This document shows positions 8,581 to 16,220 of a DNA stretch of 30,632 nucleotides, in pieces. Each line of letters begins with the position of its first letter. Position 1 is the first letter of the stretch. The position numbers and the translations under genes were made by a program. The notes under the pieces are model-generated. The model was given only the letters and a program-made list of their open reading frames with translations, searched no databases and was not told the origin of the DNA. The DNA is from a virus: IMG/VR virus record IMGVR_UViG_3300006750_000048, positions 1 through 30,632 of that record; one strand, given 5' to 3'.

Positions 8581-8844
8581 TCAACGGTGTGGAAACATGA
8601 AACGGTCGCGCAGCTTCGGTGCATGCTCGCCGCTCCTCGGTGTTTCGGAAACTGATTCGTGAGTATTTTCATACTCGGAGTCGATTGCAGATCTGCCAGC
8701 TACTCCTTCCTGCAGATCCTCACCGGCCTTGAATCGACCTTCAACACTCTGACGCAACTCGTCAGTGTCGATCATGTCCAGTGACACGGCGAGATGTTCA
8801 TCAACGTAAGTAGTGATGATAGGTGAACGAATTTTATTACCCAT
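8581..8844 (-). CDS. Small hypothetical protein after the late terminator
   Basis: 87 aa, ATG at 8844 with CCGGAGAA upstream. The sequence is charged and soluble (MGNKIRSPIITTYVDEHLAV, later ELRQSVEGRFKAGEDLQEGV, ending in KLRDRFMFPHR), with no membrane segment or recognised motif. It is the first gene after the intrinsic terminator at 8859-8889, so its expression depends on readthrough or on a promoter I could not identify. The AAGGAG site for the next gene spans its stop. I do not recognise a family. Confidence 0.65.
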   Translation of the reverse strand: MGNKIRSPIITTYVDEHLAVSLDMIDTDELRQSVEGRFKAGEDLQEGVAGRSAIDSEYENTHESVSETPRSGEHAPKLRDRFMFPHR

Positions 8845-8858
8845 GTCGATTCTCCGGT

Positions 8859-8889
8859 AAAAGGTCTGGGGGAGAAACTCCCCCAGACC
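8859..8889 (-). terminator. Strong intrinsic terminator downstream of the capsid genes
   Basis: Bases 8863-8874 and 8878-8889 form a perfect 12-bp GC-rich stem with a 3-base loop. On the minus strand the stem is followed at once by TTTT (8862-8859). It lies in the 75-base gap between the 80-aa gene and the 87-aa gene. A terminator just past the capsid gene is the arrangement of Tphi in T7, where it lowers expression of tail genes relative to capsid. Confidence 0.9.
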
Positions 8890-8919
8890 AACCGATTAAC
8901 AGATCGATGCCAACCGGAG

Positions 8920-9162
8920 TCAGCACATATCCATGCTTTCGCCCTTGGACTTGACAGACTTTTTACCGAGTGAGGTTCGGCCTGTCTTGTTCTTCACGAC
9001 GGGGCTTAACGGATTCTCGCTGTCGAAACCGGACAAGGCACTGAGCCCTGTACCGACACCGACGCTGTCACCGTCATCCATCTTCGCACCACGAATGGTT
9101 GAAGACTTGTGACCCGGAGGTGAATAGTCTTTGGACGAAGAAAAACCACTAGTGTCTTTCAT
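8920..9162 (-). CDS. Small Ser/Lys/Gly-rich hypothetical protein
   Basis: 80 aa, ATG at 9162 preceded by GGAGGACAGCC. The protein is polar and Ser/Gly/Lys-rich (MKDTSGFSSSKDYSPPGHKS at the start; NKTGRTSLGKKSVKSKG near the end) with no visible hydrophobic core, so it is probably disordered. Small disordered basic proteins of this kind often accompany the capsid genes of tailed phages. It is the last gene before the terminator at 8859-8889. It ends in MDMC, with a single cysteine. Function unknown. Confidence 0.65.
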   Translation of the reverse strand: MKDTSGFSSSKDYSPPGHKSSTIRGAKMDDGDSVGVGTGLSALSGFDSENPLSPVVKNKTGRTSLGKKSVKSKGESMDMC

Positions 9163-9177
9163 GATGGCTGTCCTCCG

Positions 9178-9546
9178 TTAGTACCAGTCAACGACGATTG
9201 TGATGTCGCCGTCACCTGCGTTGGCATCGCCATCGGCACCGACATAAGTCACTGCGTCAGCGATGATGTCGGCCCCTGCCGCTATCTCTGCTGCCGTCGC
9301 GGAGTGACCCAGATTGATAGCCAAAATCGGCACATCAAAAGACAGGTTCTCCGTTCCGTTTGCAGCGATACCGATCTCGATACCCGCTGCAGCAACAGTG
9401 ACAGCCGCCGTAAGCGCGACAGTACAAGAAACGATTCGACCTACTTTACCCGGCGGGCCGATGAACGTACCGATCAAAGCATCGGTATCGATCGCAGCAG
9501 CCGCAAACTGGTAGGTGATTCGTAAGGGTTTGTCATACGTGTACAT
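9178..9546 (-). CDS. Possible capsid decoration or minor head protein
   Basis: 122 aa, ATG at 9546 after an AGGGAG site. The sequence is rich in Ala, Val, Ile and Thr in alternating strand-like patterns (GKVGRIVSCTVALTAAVTVA, AGIEIGIAANGTENLSFDVP) and ends in DITIVVDWY, so it is expected to be an all-beta protein. It lies 16 bases downstream of the major capsid gene, the usual site of a capsid cement or decoration protein. The family is not recognised; the role is inferred from place and size. A tail or head completion protein would be an alternative. Confidence 0.6.
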   Translation of the reverse strand: MYTYDKPLRITYQFAAAAIDTDALIGTFIGPPGKVGRIVSCTVALTAAVTVAAAGIEIGIAANGTENLSFDVPILAINLGHSATAAEIAAGADIIADAVTYVGADGDANAGDGDITIVVDWY

Positions 9547-9561
9547 GTCTTGATTGCTCCC

Positions 9562-10497
9562 TTACGTTGCCGAATCCCACTTGATAATGCGGGATTGTGT
9601 GACATCATGTCCCACAGAATCGGTGTGGCATAAGCCATAACCGAGTTCCGCATACCAGGCGATTCCTCTTGAACGCCCGAAGTCCGTGGGAATTTTTCCT
9701 CGGATCTCTTCGGGAATGGCAAAGGCCTCAACGACCGTATCGGCACCGAAGAAATAGATAGCGTCTGACAGCGTCCATCCTTCCGATGCAATGTTGGTCT
9801 GTTCGCAGTAACGAATGCCTTCGTAACGACCTTTCTCGCCGTTCATGATGACGTGCCAACCTTCCGACACGTACTGGTGTATCGCTTCAAGGTTGTTTTT
9901 GAATGCACGGAACGTCGATGGCCGACCGATAGCCATGTAGTTGTTTCCGTCGAACGTCGGAATGTCGCTCTCAGCCATTTCATCGGCAACCAACTTCGCG
10001 TGCGCGTTGTTGAATGCGTGGGTATGAGAACCTGATGTCGCACCGGAATAGAAAGACACGGTGCTTGAGGTTAACGACACAACCTTTCTGCTCGCCAGAT
10101 CGAATTGCGCATGTGCCGCAGTATCGAGTGCCTTACGAGCGTCGTTCTTCAGAACTTGGTTGATGACCTCGGTGACCGGTTGTTCGGAAAGGTCATCGAG
10201 TTTCTTGGTGAAAGGAACACTGTTGCCGTATTCCGTGATTGTCAGAGAGTTCTGAGCAACCGTGAAATTGGTCGACGGCATCTCGGTCGTTTCAACGAGG
10301 GCAGCACCCTGCGTCACTACGTCCGAATAAATGTTCCAGTTAAAGGTTTCGCCCTTTCCGAGTCCGAATGCCTCGCGGGCATCACAGAACTGTCGGAAAC
10401 GGGTCATGGGCTGCAGTGCCATCCTGAGTTTACGACTCAGGTTGGCTGCATACATGAACCCGCCAAGGCTATTTGTTTGCCAGACTTGTCCAGTCAT
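9562..10497 (-). CDS. Major capsid protein (HK97 fold)
   Basis: 311 aa, ATG at 10497 with a strong AGGAGGG site. The N-terminal half (LSRKLRMALQPMTRFRQFCD, GKGETFNWNIYSDV, LTITEYGNSVPFTKKLDDLS) fits the capsid type often grouped with phage N4 gp56, in which a fold-typical E-loop and 'yGn.v..t.kl.dls' segment precede a long spine helix (EVINQVLKNDARKALDTAAH). The C-terminal half has ADTVVEAFAIPEEIRGKI and RGIAWYAELGYGL, typical of the A-domain and P-domain strands. It follows the scaffold gene and precedes the decoration-like gene, as in most tailed phages. The strong ribosome site and downstream terminator agree with high expression. Confidence 0.9.
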   Translation of the reverse strand: MTGQVWQTNSLGGFMYAANLSRKLRMALQPMTRFRQFCDAREAFGLGKGETFNWNIYSDVVTQGAALVETTEMPSTNFTVAQNSLTITEYGNSVPFTKKLDDLSEQPVTEVINQVLKNDARKALDTAAHAQFDLASRKVVSLTSSTVSFYSGATSGSHTHAFNNAHAKLVADEMAESDIPTFDGNNYMAIGRPSTFRAFKNNLEAIHQYVSEGWHVIMNGEKGRYEGIRYCEQTNIASEGWTLSDAIYFFGADTVVEAFAIPEEIRGKIPTDFGRSRGIAWYAELGYGLCHTDSVGHDVTQSRIIKWDSAT

Positions 10498-10523
10498 AAC
10501 AAAACCCTCCTGGTATTACTAAA

Positions 10524-10539
10524 CACCCCTCGCGAGGTG
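10524..10539 (-). other. Small GNRA-capped hairpin between scaffold and capsid genes
   Basis: On the minus strand CACCUC-GCGA-GGGGUG forms a 6-bp stem (one G-U pair) capped by a GCGA tetraloop, followed by UUUAGU. It stands in the scaffold-capsid gap, 27 bases before the capsid start. It is too weak to be a confident terminator; it could be a stabilising or processing site for the capsid message. Confidence 0.5.
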
Positions 10540-10548
10540 AAACCAGAT

Positions 10549-11673
10549 CTAGGTCATCTGCCCACGCGACTGCTTGATTTCGTTCAGCGCATCTTTGGGT
10601 GATTGCGCACCCTCGACCTCTGTAGGTCGGATGTCAGCCGATTGAGCCGAAGCAGCAGCACTAGGCATTGGCACTAGATCATCCTTTCGGTCCTGACGAT
10701 CATTCAAGTCGTTCTCGACAGTGAGATCTTCGGATGGCTTGTTGCCGCCCGCCCACTCACGAGTACGCTTTCCTGCTTCTGCCATGACTTGCGATTGCAC
10801 CCAATCAGGATGTTCTCTCGCAATTTCGTCGGTCATGGTGTCAGCTACGAGAAACAGATTCTGGTCAGCCATAATGTCAGGATAATCTTTCTGGAATTGT
10901 TCGTACCCAGAAACAGCATCCTTCGCGGTATCCCGTTCATCTATTTTCTCTACCGCTCTGTCAGCAGCCGCATCAACCAGCGTTCCAGTTTCGACAGGGG
11001 TCTGGGGCGAACCAGATATCTTGTCGGTAATGAAATTCACCAGCTTATCGGCAGCCTCTTCCTCGGTGTCCGAGAACATCGAAGAAATGACTTCGCGAGC
11101 CCCATTTCTGAGGTCTTCCTGATCGCCTACGTCCGGGTTGGATGGTAGGTCTTCATGGATGTTCGCTGAACGATTATGCAGAGCGGCCTCGTTTACCCGT
11201 ATCTGCTCTTCTCGCTCATCGAGATTTCTACTCCGATTTGCCGCAATTTGCAACCTGACCTCGGCAGCCTCGTGTTTCTGTAACTGCGCTCTGGCTCGGT
11301 CGAGCGGCACGAGAACCTCCTGTCCATCGACCAGAGTTTTAAACATTTGCTGTCCGTTATGTTCGACAATGTAGTTTTCCATGACAGGCGCAGTAGCAGC
11401 GTCATCATCAACGCCCGGCGCAGCCTCGCTTTCAGGCGTATCGGCATCCGGTTCGACAGTTGTAGTACCACGTGCCTCATCGATGGCGGCGTGCATGGAT
11501 GCCTGATCAGAATCAGTAGCCAGTACACCATCACGCTCATCATTGCGATTCTGTTCAAACCTTTCAGCCATGGAATCGATCTCGCTGAATCGCGGCGTGT
11601 CTTCAATTGTGCGCACGGCGGGTTCCTGCTGGCTGTCAGCAGAAGCGCCTCGCTTGGTAGCTTCCGTAGTCAT
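10549..11673 (-). CDS. Putative scaffolding protein
   Basis: 374 aa, ATG at 11673 after GAGGATTAAATC. The protein is strongly acidic, helix-forming and poor in hydrophobic residues. Residues about 1-95 are disordered and acidic (TTTVEPDADTPESEAAPGVD). Residues about 100-165 form a charged helix likely to coil (RARAQLQKHEAAEVRLQIAA, then NLDEREEQIRVNEAALHN). Residues about 195-290 are more structured (EVISSMFSDTEEEAADKLV; YEQFQKDYPDIMADQNLFLV). The C-terminus is a short charged segment (DALNEIKQSRGQ), which in P22-like scaffolds contacts the capsid shell. Composition, size and position directly before the capsid gene are characteristic of a scaffold. No protease motif is visible. Confidence 0.85.
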   Translation of the reverse strand: MTTEATKRGASADSQQEPAVRTIEDTPRFSEIDSMAERFEQNRNDERDGVLATDSDQASMHAAIDEARGTTTVEPDADTPESEAAPGVDDDAATAPVMENYIVEHNGQQMFKTLVDGQEVLVPLDRARAQLQKHEAAEVRLQIAANRSRNLDEREEQIRVNEAALHNRSANIHEDLPSNPDVGDQEDLRNGAREVISSMFSDTEEEAADKLVNFITDKISGSPQTPVETGTLVDAAADRAVEKIDERDTAKDAVSGYEQFQKDYPDIMADQNLFLVADTMTDEIAREHPDWVQSQVMAEAGKRTREWAGGNKPSEDLTVENDLNDRQDRKDDLVPMPSAAASAQSADIRPTEVEGAQSPKDALNEIKQSRGQMT

Positions 11674-11676
11674 GAT

Positions 11677-12012
11677 TTAATCCTCGTCGTCTTCTAACAT
11701 CTGGAATGCAGTGTCGCCATTAATAATAGCTTCCGCACACCAGTCCAAAAAATTCTTTGCTGAACCGCATTTCAATTGCAGCCGGTTCCACGTTTCACGG
11801 TCTTCTTCCTTGTGCGGATTCAGATCCAGTAACACTGTTTTTACTTCTTCGACATCCTGCTTGGCACGTGCATGCAAATGTTTACCAACCGCACTAATCA
11901 GAAAATCTCTGAAATGCTCGCCGGTCAATGCCTCTTTATAGCGTTCGCGTTCGGCCTCATCGAGAAATTCGATGTTGCTGTCGTCAAAACTTTGTACCGC
12001 GCCTTTACCCAT
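11677..12012 (-). CDS. Conserved-looking hypothetical between portal and scaffold
   Basis: 111 aa, ATG at 12012 sharing a base with the portal stop (TGATG). It is mainly helical and charged: FDDSNIEFLDEAERERYKEA, HARAKQDVEEVKTVLLDLNP, RETWNRLQLKCGSAKNFLDW, and a very acidic end (MLEDDED). No membrane or catalytic motif is seen. Many podoviruses have a small helical protein in this place whose function is not settled. Translation is probably coupled to the portal gene. The family is not identified. Confidence 0.65.
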   Translation of the reverse strand: MGKGAVQSFDDSNIEFLDEAERERYKEALTGEHFRDFLISAVGKHLHARAKQDVEEVKTVLLDLNPHKEEDRETWNRLQLKCGSAKNFLDWCAEAIINGDTAFQMLEDDED

Positions 12013-14354
12013 CAGCCACTCCCCGTTGATGCTGCAGCCGATTGCCGGGCCGACTCGATAGCAGTTACACGTTTGCCGACTTCACTGGCAGCGGCACTAT
12101 CTCGTTTGGTGCGATCTGACTGATCACCCAATTCACGAGTCCTGATATCAGTCTGGTCAGCGATGTCTCGTTGTGTACCGTCTGCGCGTACCGAGATCCC
12201 CAGTTTAGCTTCAACCTCGCGCAACGAAATGTTATCGCGCAACGCGAGTTCGGCGTAACCGAGTTCACGCTTCAACTGCAATTCCATCATCTGCTTCTTA
12301 TCCCTGGCTTTATTGTCTTCGCGCCTGATTGCCAATTCCTGCTGCTTCAGCTTCATCTCCATTGGCGGTTCAGGCGGGTTTTCTTCCAGATGCTTTTCCT
12401 GTTCCTCATCAGTACGGAAAAATCTTGCGCTTGATTTATAACCCAGTGCGCCGAAGACATCGTCTGCAATCGGTGACGGTTTCACCCGGCTCTTCATGCC
12501 GGGTACTTCCAGAATCTTTGAGACACCCAGAAGCAGACGTTCAACTTTACGCATGGGATCTGTGTTACCCATGCCGACGTTGATCCTGACAACCAGATCC
12601 TTGCGAATTAATTCATCCGATGGCTTGTCGATGCCATATCGCAACCACAGGTCTGACTTCTTCGCGGCCAGAGTAATTATCGTCAGGTCTGTTTCGTAGT
12701 ACTGGATCAACTTGACCAGTTGTCGCAGCGTTTTTTCCATCCACGTTTCAAGGAAAATACGCATGCTGTAGTCAGACATTGCGTTGGCAGACAGCCCCAT
12801 CTGCGCCTGACCACCTTTAGTGTTGTCGGCACCCTTCGATTGCTTGTTACCTTGTGTTGCCTGACTGAAGTTTCCGACCAGATCGTCGTACTCCATCATC
12901 AGCCGGTCTTGTTCCTGATAACTGGAACTGGTTACGTCATGGGTTTCGACAGTCTTAACGTCCTTTTCAGGATCGTTCATCATGACTCCACCACCAGGGA
13001 CGTTGCGAATCAGTGCATCGAGGTCGACTTGGCTACCTCTTCGTACATAGTATCGTTTGTTAAGTACCAGTTTGACGTTATCGAGGCGCTGATTCGCGAC
13101 TTCGTTTACTTCGGTTTGCAATCCGGCCCCTTGCTCGATATCACCGGCAGGGTAATTGCGGAATGCTTCGATGGATGAGAAACCCATCGTGAAAGGACGT
13201 TCACCAGAATCCAGATGCGGATATGCTTCAGCTAATGGCACCGGATCGGTGAGTAACAACTCGGTACCCATCGTCCAGTACATCATGTCAACACCATTCA
13301 TGCGAATGATGTTCATGTGCGCCATCAGCATGGTGAATTCTTCGGTGACATACTCGTTGGCCGGATCGATGCGTCGATCGCCCTCACGTGCTTGTCTGGT
13401 TCGATCGTATAGTTTCCGGCGAGTTGCAAGCAATGTGTCTATTGAATAATTCTTCCATTGCTTCTGCCCGGTTTTCGGGTCGTCGGTTTTCATGCGGGTC
13501 AGTGCTTCTTCAGCATAGATCGGCATGATGTAAACCAAGTACGGACTTGTGCCAACCGGATCTCGCCAATCGCACATTGCATCAAAACGGAAATTCTCCG
13601 GGGCAACGAGGTCACTGCAAAGATCATCCTTTAATACTTTGCGTTCACGTTTACCCATCGGCACGCCATCCTGAATAACCAACTGACCCTGCTCATCAAG
13701 TGCAGGAACAATCTGTTGCTCAGTTTTGTATTGCCAGTACTGGTGAGAAATGCACAGACCGTAAACCTTGGTACATTGATACGCGCCGATCGCAGTCAGG
13801 TACCACGGCATGCGCCTGTCCAGTCGATACTGGAGCATGGCTTTATTAATAGCGGCCGAAATTGTTTGTCGCTCGTCACGAGGATCTTCAGCTTCAACAT
13901 CAACCAGATCCAGTGTTGAGAACGCGGCGGTTGTCAGCGCAGCTTCGGCTGCCTTGGTACTGGATCGTGTTTTGGGTCTGAATGTGCGCGAGCGTTTGTA
14001 ATTGCGACTGTTGATACGGCTGCCTGGAGCATGCTCACTATTGAAGTGCGCAAGGTTTCGCTCCCATGCAGTTGTGATGTTCGCTTCGATGTACCGGGTC
14101 GAAGAGTGATAGATCTTTTGCGCCTTGCTTATAAGATCTTCGACACGCTGTTTCTCTTTCAGCATGGCGACTTCTTCAGGAGATGTAGCTATGGGTGTGT
14201 CGTACTCAGGTTGATCACCCGGCGGGCGGTCTTCCACAGAATCTACATACGGCGCATCGACATCACCGGTATATCCAACCGGGCCTTTCTCTGACTCGCC
14301 ACCTTCCGGCATGTTGCCTGTGCGAGTCGGGTCTTTCTGGTCATCGGACTGCAT
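12012..14354 (-). CDS. Portal (head-tail connector) protein
   Basis: I start this at the ATG at 14354 (780 aa) because GAGG lies six bases upstream; an ATG two codons earlier at 14360 directly abuts that site. The protein begins with a disordered acidic stretch, then the portal body: STRYIEANITTAWERNLAHF, FRPKTRSSTKAAEAALTTAA, a central YGLCISHQYWQYKTEQQIVP, DLVAPENFRFDAMCDWRDPV, and a spine-like VNEVANQRLDNVKLVLNKRY. Residues about 650-780 are a long charged helical region (QQELAIRREDNKARDKKQMM) typical of the barrel end. Length and motifs fit the large P22/N4-type portals. It lies between TerL with its neighbour and the scaffold and capsid genes. Twelve copies would form the DNA channel. 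Confidence 0.9.
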   Translation of the reverse strand: MQSDDQKDPTRTGNMPEGGESEKGPVGYTGDVDAPYVDSVEDRPPGDQPEYDTPIATSPEEVAMLKEKQRVEDLISKAQKIYHSSTRYIEANITTAWERNLAHFNSEHAPGSRINSRNYKRSRTFRPKTRSSTKAAEAALTTAAFSTLDLVDVEAEDPRDERQTISAAINKAMLQYRLDRRMPWYLTAIGAYQCTKVYGLCISHQYWQYKTEQQIVPALDEQGQLVIQDGVPMGKRERKVLKDDLCSDLVAPENFRFDAMCDWRDPVGTSPYLVYIMPIYAEEALTRMKTDDPKTGQKQWKNYSIDTLLATRRKLYDRTRQAREGDRRIDPANEYVTEEFTMLMAHMNIIRMNGVDMMYWTMGTELLLTDPVPLAEAYPHLDSGERPFTMGFSSIEAFRNYPAGDIEQGAGLQTEVNEVANQRLDNVKLVLNKRYYVRRGSQVDLDALIRNVPGGGVMMNDPEKDVKTVETHDVTSSSYQEQDRLMMEYDDLVGNFSQATQGNKQSKGADNTKGGQAQMGLSANAMSDYSMRIFLETWMEKTLRQLVKLIQYYETDLTIITLAAKKSDLWLRYGIDKPSDELIRKDLVVRINVGMGNTDPMRKVERLLLGVSKILEVPGMKSRVKPSPIADDVFGALGYKSSARFFRTDEEQEKHLEENPPEPPMEMKLKQQELAIRREDNKARDKKQMMELQLKRELGYAELALRDNISLREVEAKLGISVRADGTQRDIADQTDIRTRELGDQSDRTKRDSAAASEVGKRVTAIESARQSAAASTGSG

Positions 14355-14763
14355 CTGCATCCTCGCTTATTACTTCATCCCTGATGTTTCGTGGGAGTGC
14401 TTCGATAACGTCTGAGTCGAATTTCTTGGCACGTGATACTCCGAATCGTTCCAGTATCTCACCGGCAGCCATAACTGCCCGCTCCTGCAACCTAGTGAGA
14501 CTATCTGCTTTGAAAAACAAATGGTACCCCCGTGTCAAAGATAGTGAGTCACAGGAGATAATGCACATGTGACTTTCGATGTTGACGCGCACCCCCCACT
14601 GGCGATTCGGGTAGTGTTTCACCAATGCCATACCGACGTTCTTGGCGATCCACATTTCCATCTTGTCGCGACGGATCTCGTCACTGTCCTCAAAGTTGAT
14701 CTGGTTATAGTCACCAGTGATCTTCTTCTCGGTCGGCCCACGTGTAATTATATGTCTACTCAT
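14341..14763 (-). CDS. Conserved phage protein between TerL and portal
   Basis: 140 aa, ATG at 14763 overlapping the terminase stop (ATGA); its 3' end overlaps the portal start by about 14-20 bases. The central part (MALVKHYPNRQWGVRVNIES, MCIISCDSLSLTRGYHLFF, and AVMAAGEILERFGVSRAKKF) resembles a small conserved family that I recall next to portal genes, although I cannot name it. It reads as an alpha/beta fold of about 110 residues. No catalytic motif is visible. Its tight coupling to terminase and portal suggests a role in packaging or head assembly. Confidence 0.7.
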   Translation of the reverse strand: MSRHIITRGPTEKKITGDYNQINFEDSDEIRRDKMEMWIAKNVGMALVKHYPNRQWGVRVNIESHMCIISCDSLSLTRGYHLFFKADSLTRLQERAVMAAGEILERFGVSRAKKFDSDVIEALPRNIRDEVISEDADAVR

Positions 14764-16220
14764 GCTGGTTCAAACGACTCGTCTGGTTCAAAAGAATTGT
14801 GAAGCATATCGCCGAGTATCTCGGCAAATGTCATTGACAGGGAATCACCGTCATCCGGTGAATCCAGCCCACGCTTTTTCATATCGGCTTTTCTCTCCAG
14901 CCGCATCTGCTCTTTATCGTTATACCCGTATTCAATACCGATCAGGTCGTTGCGTGTCTCGGAATCATTAGGAAGATCCGCACCGTCATGCAACCACGAG
15001 CGCATTCTATCCCACATTTCTACTCGCTTGTTGAAATACAATTCACCATCCTGCGCCTTCGACCCGGCAATGACTTCAACAATGTCGTATCCAAGCATGC
15101 GGAGTCTATCAACGACCCCTGCTCCAATACCAACCCCGTCGACAAAGACAGCCGCCGGGTGAAATTCCTTGATCGCCTCCGAGACTCGCTGTGAAAGTTG
15201 CATGGTATCCAACTCACGATATTTCCTGAACTCCAGAACTTTACGACCCTGCCTGATGCAGATAACTGATCGGTCATCACCATACCTCGCTACGTCAACA
15301 CCAAGGACAATCGGCATTTGGTAATAGGATTCATAGATAGCCTCATTAAGCATGGTCTGATCGACCACGTCTGACCTGATGAACTGCATGTCACCCGCAC
15401 GCGGGAACTGTCCTTTGACACGCACCCGGATGAAATCGCTGTCTTCACTGTAAGTTTTAATCTGTGCCGCGATCTCTTTCTTGTTGGTCATCTTCGCCGT
15501 GCGAGAATCGACCTGTTGCGTGTGCCATCGATGCTTATCATCGGAGAAACAGTTGCGGAACTTACCGGTGTTCTTGGTAGGGTTCCCGTACACGAACCAC
15601 ATGGCTCGCGGATCGGTCATCGCGCCTTCAGAAACTTCCCAGATCTTGTCCGGTATACCAGATGCCTCGTCGTAAATAATTAACACATGTGTACCGTGCA
15701 ACCCGGCGAACGCTTCGCTGTTGTGTTCGGTATTCGGGGTCGCACTGCAGAACCACGTTTCCGGGTGTTCCAAGTGAAAGAATTTCGTGGCCGTCCATTT
15801 GAACCAGTGTGCGTTGATTGATCTCTTGTGCCATAACGCTAACTCTCTCCACGTCTTGGTGGTCAACTGGTTAGTGGTGTTGGCGGTGATTACACCGTTA
15901 AGGTGCGGCCTGGTACTCATGGCCCACAGAATTATCCACGCCACCTCGGCTGACTTGCCGATACCGTGACCCGATGCAACCGCTTCACGAATTGTGCCTT
16001 CCGGGTCTTTATTTATATTGTCACGCACCCGGTTAAGTTGTTCTTCCTGCCACGTGTCCGGGCCGTCAAACTCTTCCAGTGGAGTGTCTTTTACTCCCCA
16101 CGGAAATGCATATATGACAAACCCATACGGATCGTCATAAAACTCGGCAATGTCTTCCAAGATCTCCGCTTCAAATTCGGAGTCAGACATGCGTGATTTT
16201 ATTTGTTGTGCGGCTGTCAT
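14760..16220 (-). CDS. terL: Terminase large subunit (packaging ATPase and nuclease)
   Basis: 486 aa, ATG at 16220, sharing a base with the preceding stop (TGATG). ATPase domain: Walker A SGHGIGKS at residues 83-90 with Lys89, Walker B VLIIYDEA at 179-186 with Asp184-Glu185, and a coupling-motif-like FVYGNPTKNTG near 209-219. Nuclease domain (RNase H fold): first acidic residue in VLGVDVARYGDD (Asp309), second in VFVDGVGIG (Asp361), and acidic residues near the C-terminus (LPNDSETRNDLIGIEYGYND). All expected catalytic segments are present and the length is normal for the family. It packages DNA through the portal and cuts the concatemer. The phosphoesterase and lectin genes between it and the small subunit are unusual. 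Confidence 0.96.
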   Translation of the reverse strand: MTAAQQIKSRMSDSEFEAEILEDIAEFYDDPYGFVIYAFPWGVKDTPLEEFDGPDTWQEEQLNRVRDNINKDPEGTIREAVASGHGIGKSAEVAWIILWAMSTRPHLNGVITANTTNQLTTKTWRELALWHKRSINAHWFKWTATKFFHLEHPETWFCSATPNTEHNSEAFAGLHGTHVLIIYDEASGIPDKIWEVSEGAMTDPRAMWFVYGNPTKNTGKFRNCFSDDKHRWHTQQVDSRTAKMTNKKEIAAQIKTYSEDSDFIRVRVKGQFPRAGDMQFIRSDVVDQTMLNEAIYESYYQMPIVLGVDVARYGDDRSVICIRQGRKVLEFRKYRELDTMQLSQRVSEAIKEFHPAAVFVDGVGIGAGVVDRLRMLGYDIVEVIAGSKAQDGELYFNKRVEMWDRMRSWLHDGADLPNDSETRNDLIGIEYGYNDKEQMRLERKADMKKRGLDSPDDGDSLSMTFAEILGDMLHNSFEPDESFEPA

